Source: Candidatus Aminicenantota bacterium
GTDB lineage: Bacteria > Acidobacteriota > Aminicenantia > Aminicenantales > Aminicenantaceae
Assembly: GCA_030614645.1 (NCBI GenBank)
Contig: JAUWTR010000111.1
Location: 1 to 6,218, forward strand
Length of the DNA: 6,218 nucleotides
Direction: 5' to 3'
Part shown: positions 5,051-6,218 of the stretch, in pieces
How positions within the stretch are numbered: the first letter of the stretch is position 1
Layout: each line of letters starts with the position of its first letter
Program-made: the position numbers and the translations under genes
The notes under the pieces: model-generated
The model's input: the letters and a program-made list of their open reading frames with translations, nothing else
Told to the model about the DNA's origin: nothing
The model's database searches: none

Positions 5051-6218
5051 TTATGGTTTTAAAAATCCAAAAAGCTTCCTGTATTTATCAATGATTTTTC
5101 CCCAGGAATAGTTTTGTCGTATATATTGATAACCGTTTTCCCCCATGATTTTTCGCAATCTACTATCCTTCCGAAACAGAGAAAGAGCCAAGGCAAACTC
5201 CTTACTGCCAGAATACCAAAGTCCGCAATTTCCTTTGAGACAATGCTGCTTAAGGGGATCAGTCTTTCCTTGAACCAAAATCGGCGTTCTTACTGCAAGG
5301 GACTCCTGGGCCGCCATGCATAGACTTTCCAGATAGGAAGAATGAATAGTCACCAAAGCAAACGCCATAGCGGCATTTTTATCTTCTAGCGGAACAAATC
5401 CAAGATATCTGATATCAGGATGTGAGGGCAAGTCCATTAGCAGCTTTCCAAGAAGCACAAGCTCCAAACCTGGATTATCCTGATTATACTGCAAAAAATA
5501 ATCTATAAGCTCCTGACATCCTTTTCCAGGCTCGATCCGTCCAGCATAAAGGATATAGGGCCGTTCTATACCATAATTCTTACAAAAAGCAATTTCCTCA
5601 GCAGCTTTGGGAATATCTACCCCTACACCAACAACATCACTGTACTTCCCCTCAAACAAGAACTGCCTGCTCAACATAGTTTTTTCAGCTTCTGTCAAAA
5701 AGACAAAGGCTTGAGGCGCAGAAAAGACTTCCTGCATTATGTCAAGATAAAGAGCCGGCTCATCATGGGCTTTAGGGACAAGCGCTTTCTGGCCCTTGAC
5801 TTTTTTCAATCCCCAATAAGTATTGTAATAAAGGTAAGTAAAAAAAACGAAGATATCATAATTCTGTTCTTCTTTACCTATCGCTTCCACTAGACCGGTA
5901 CAACAGGGCCCCTGCCTGTCCATCCATTCGATCTCATCTTCTTTGCTGTGCTGATTGGCAAAGATCCAATCGGAATATTTATTAAACGAATCTATATCTC
6001 TTTCCTTATCCACTTTGAAACGTTTAATCGAAACTCCATTGAGTATTGTCTCTCCTTCTGGGTATTCATTCTTCCAGGTCACATAGTCTTTAGCAGTGGT
6101 GGTAAAAACCGTACAATCTTGACCGGTTGCCGTCAACTGTTCTGCCACCAGCCGACAGCTCAGTTCAGAACCACCCAGAACTTCCTCTCCATACCGTTGT
6201 ACTACAAACGCAACTTTC
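5051..6218 (-). CDS. GT4-family glycosyltransferase, start just cut by the window edge
   Basis: The reading frame stays open to the right edge, and the codons before the GTG at 6148 read [19 protein letters not shown] then SCRL, a typical GT-B N-terminus with its glycine-rich loop. The true start is therefore not that GTG. The last base (6218, G on the coding strand) may be the third base of ATG, which would make a protein of 389 residues. Counting from the GTG as residue 1, [10 protein letters not shown] follows at 21-30, the acceptor-side domain runs to about 190, and the donor-sugar domain has [13 protein letters not shown] (198-210) and the E-x7-E motif at Glu274 and Glu282 within [13 protein letters not shown]. 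Retaining GT4 enzymes move a sugar from a nucleotide donor to a surface glycan or lipid. The acceptor cannot be read from the sequence. It has no signal peptide, so is cytosolic or peripheral to the inner membrane. It is followed after 58 bp by mglA. Confidence 0.88.
   Translation of the reverse strand, partial: KVAFVVQRYGEEVLGGSELSCRLVAEQLTATGQDCTVFTTTAKDYVTWKNEYPEGETILNGVSIKRFKVDKERDIDSFNKYSDWIFANQHSKEDEIEWMDRQGPCCTGLVEAIGKEEQNYDIFVFFTYLYYNTYWGLKKVKGQKALVPKAHDEPALYLDIMQEVFSAPQAFVFLTEAEKTMLSRQFLFEGKYSDVVGVGVDIPKAAEEIAFCKNYGIERPYILYAGRIEPGKGCQELIDYFLQYNQDNPGLELVLLGKLLMDLPSHPDIRYLGFVPLEDKNAAMAFALVTIHSSYLESLCMAAQESLAVRTPILVQGKTDPLKQHCLKGNCGLWYSGSKEFALALSLFRKDSRLRKIMGENGYQYIRQNYSWGKIIDKYRKLFGFLKP

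Noticed and set aside
5711..5893. Plus-strand small frame opposite the glycosyltransferase
   Set aside because: No ribosome site or recognisable domain, and it overlaps a well-supported conserved gene.

Overview
This window is a block of six genes that all read on the minus strand, so transcription runs from high to low coordinates. Both ends are cut: the glycosyltransferase at the right edge lacks only its first base or bases, and the protein at the left edge is an N-terminal fragment. The DNA is moderately AT-rich, intergenic gaps are short and most starts have GGAGG-type ribosome binding sites. The gene mix is a Ras-like MglA GTPase, a Tat-exported cysteine-motif protein, a DUF1080 sugar hydrolase and a GT4 glycosyltransferase. 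That suggests an environmental, probably uncultured, diderm bacterium. The sequence alone does not let me name the phylum.

Layout in transcription order. (1) 6218-5051: a GT4 glycosyltransferase. (2) 4992-4153: an MglA-type small GTPase with a long charged C-terminal tail; a promoter-like sequence sits almost on its start codon and it has no Shine-Dalgarno. (3) 4140-4065: a near-perfect long inverted repeat between mglA and the next gene, resembling a small non-autonomous transposable or REP-like element. (4) 4006-2486: a YifB/ComM-family AAA+ ATPase whose usual cysteine cluster is eroded. (5) 2449-2421: a candidate promoter, followed by a tight cluster of three genes with 20-23 bp gaps: a Tat-exported C_GCAxxG_C_C-type protein (2362-1805), a histidine ammonia-lyase family enzyme (1781-240) and the start of an exported DUF1080 / 3-keto-disaccharide hydrolase-like protein (219-1).

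The right half is a loose run of housekeeping or cell-surface genes (glycan synthesis, polarity GTPase, YifB) with no obvious shared pathway. The left three genes look like one transcription unit and are the most interesting part: an exported putative redox or metal protein, a cytosolic MIO-type ammonia-lyase and an exported sugar-cleaving protein are not an established pathway. The lyase keeps the histidine-lyase catalytic set but has changes at several active-site-adjacent positions. I found no RNA genes, CRISPR arrays, intact transposase or convincing intrinsic terminators. No gene-free stretch exceeds about 150 bp.
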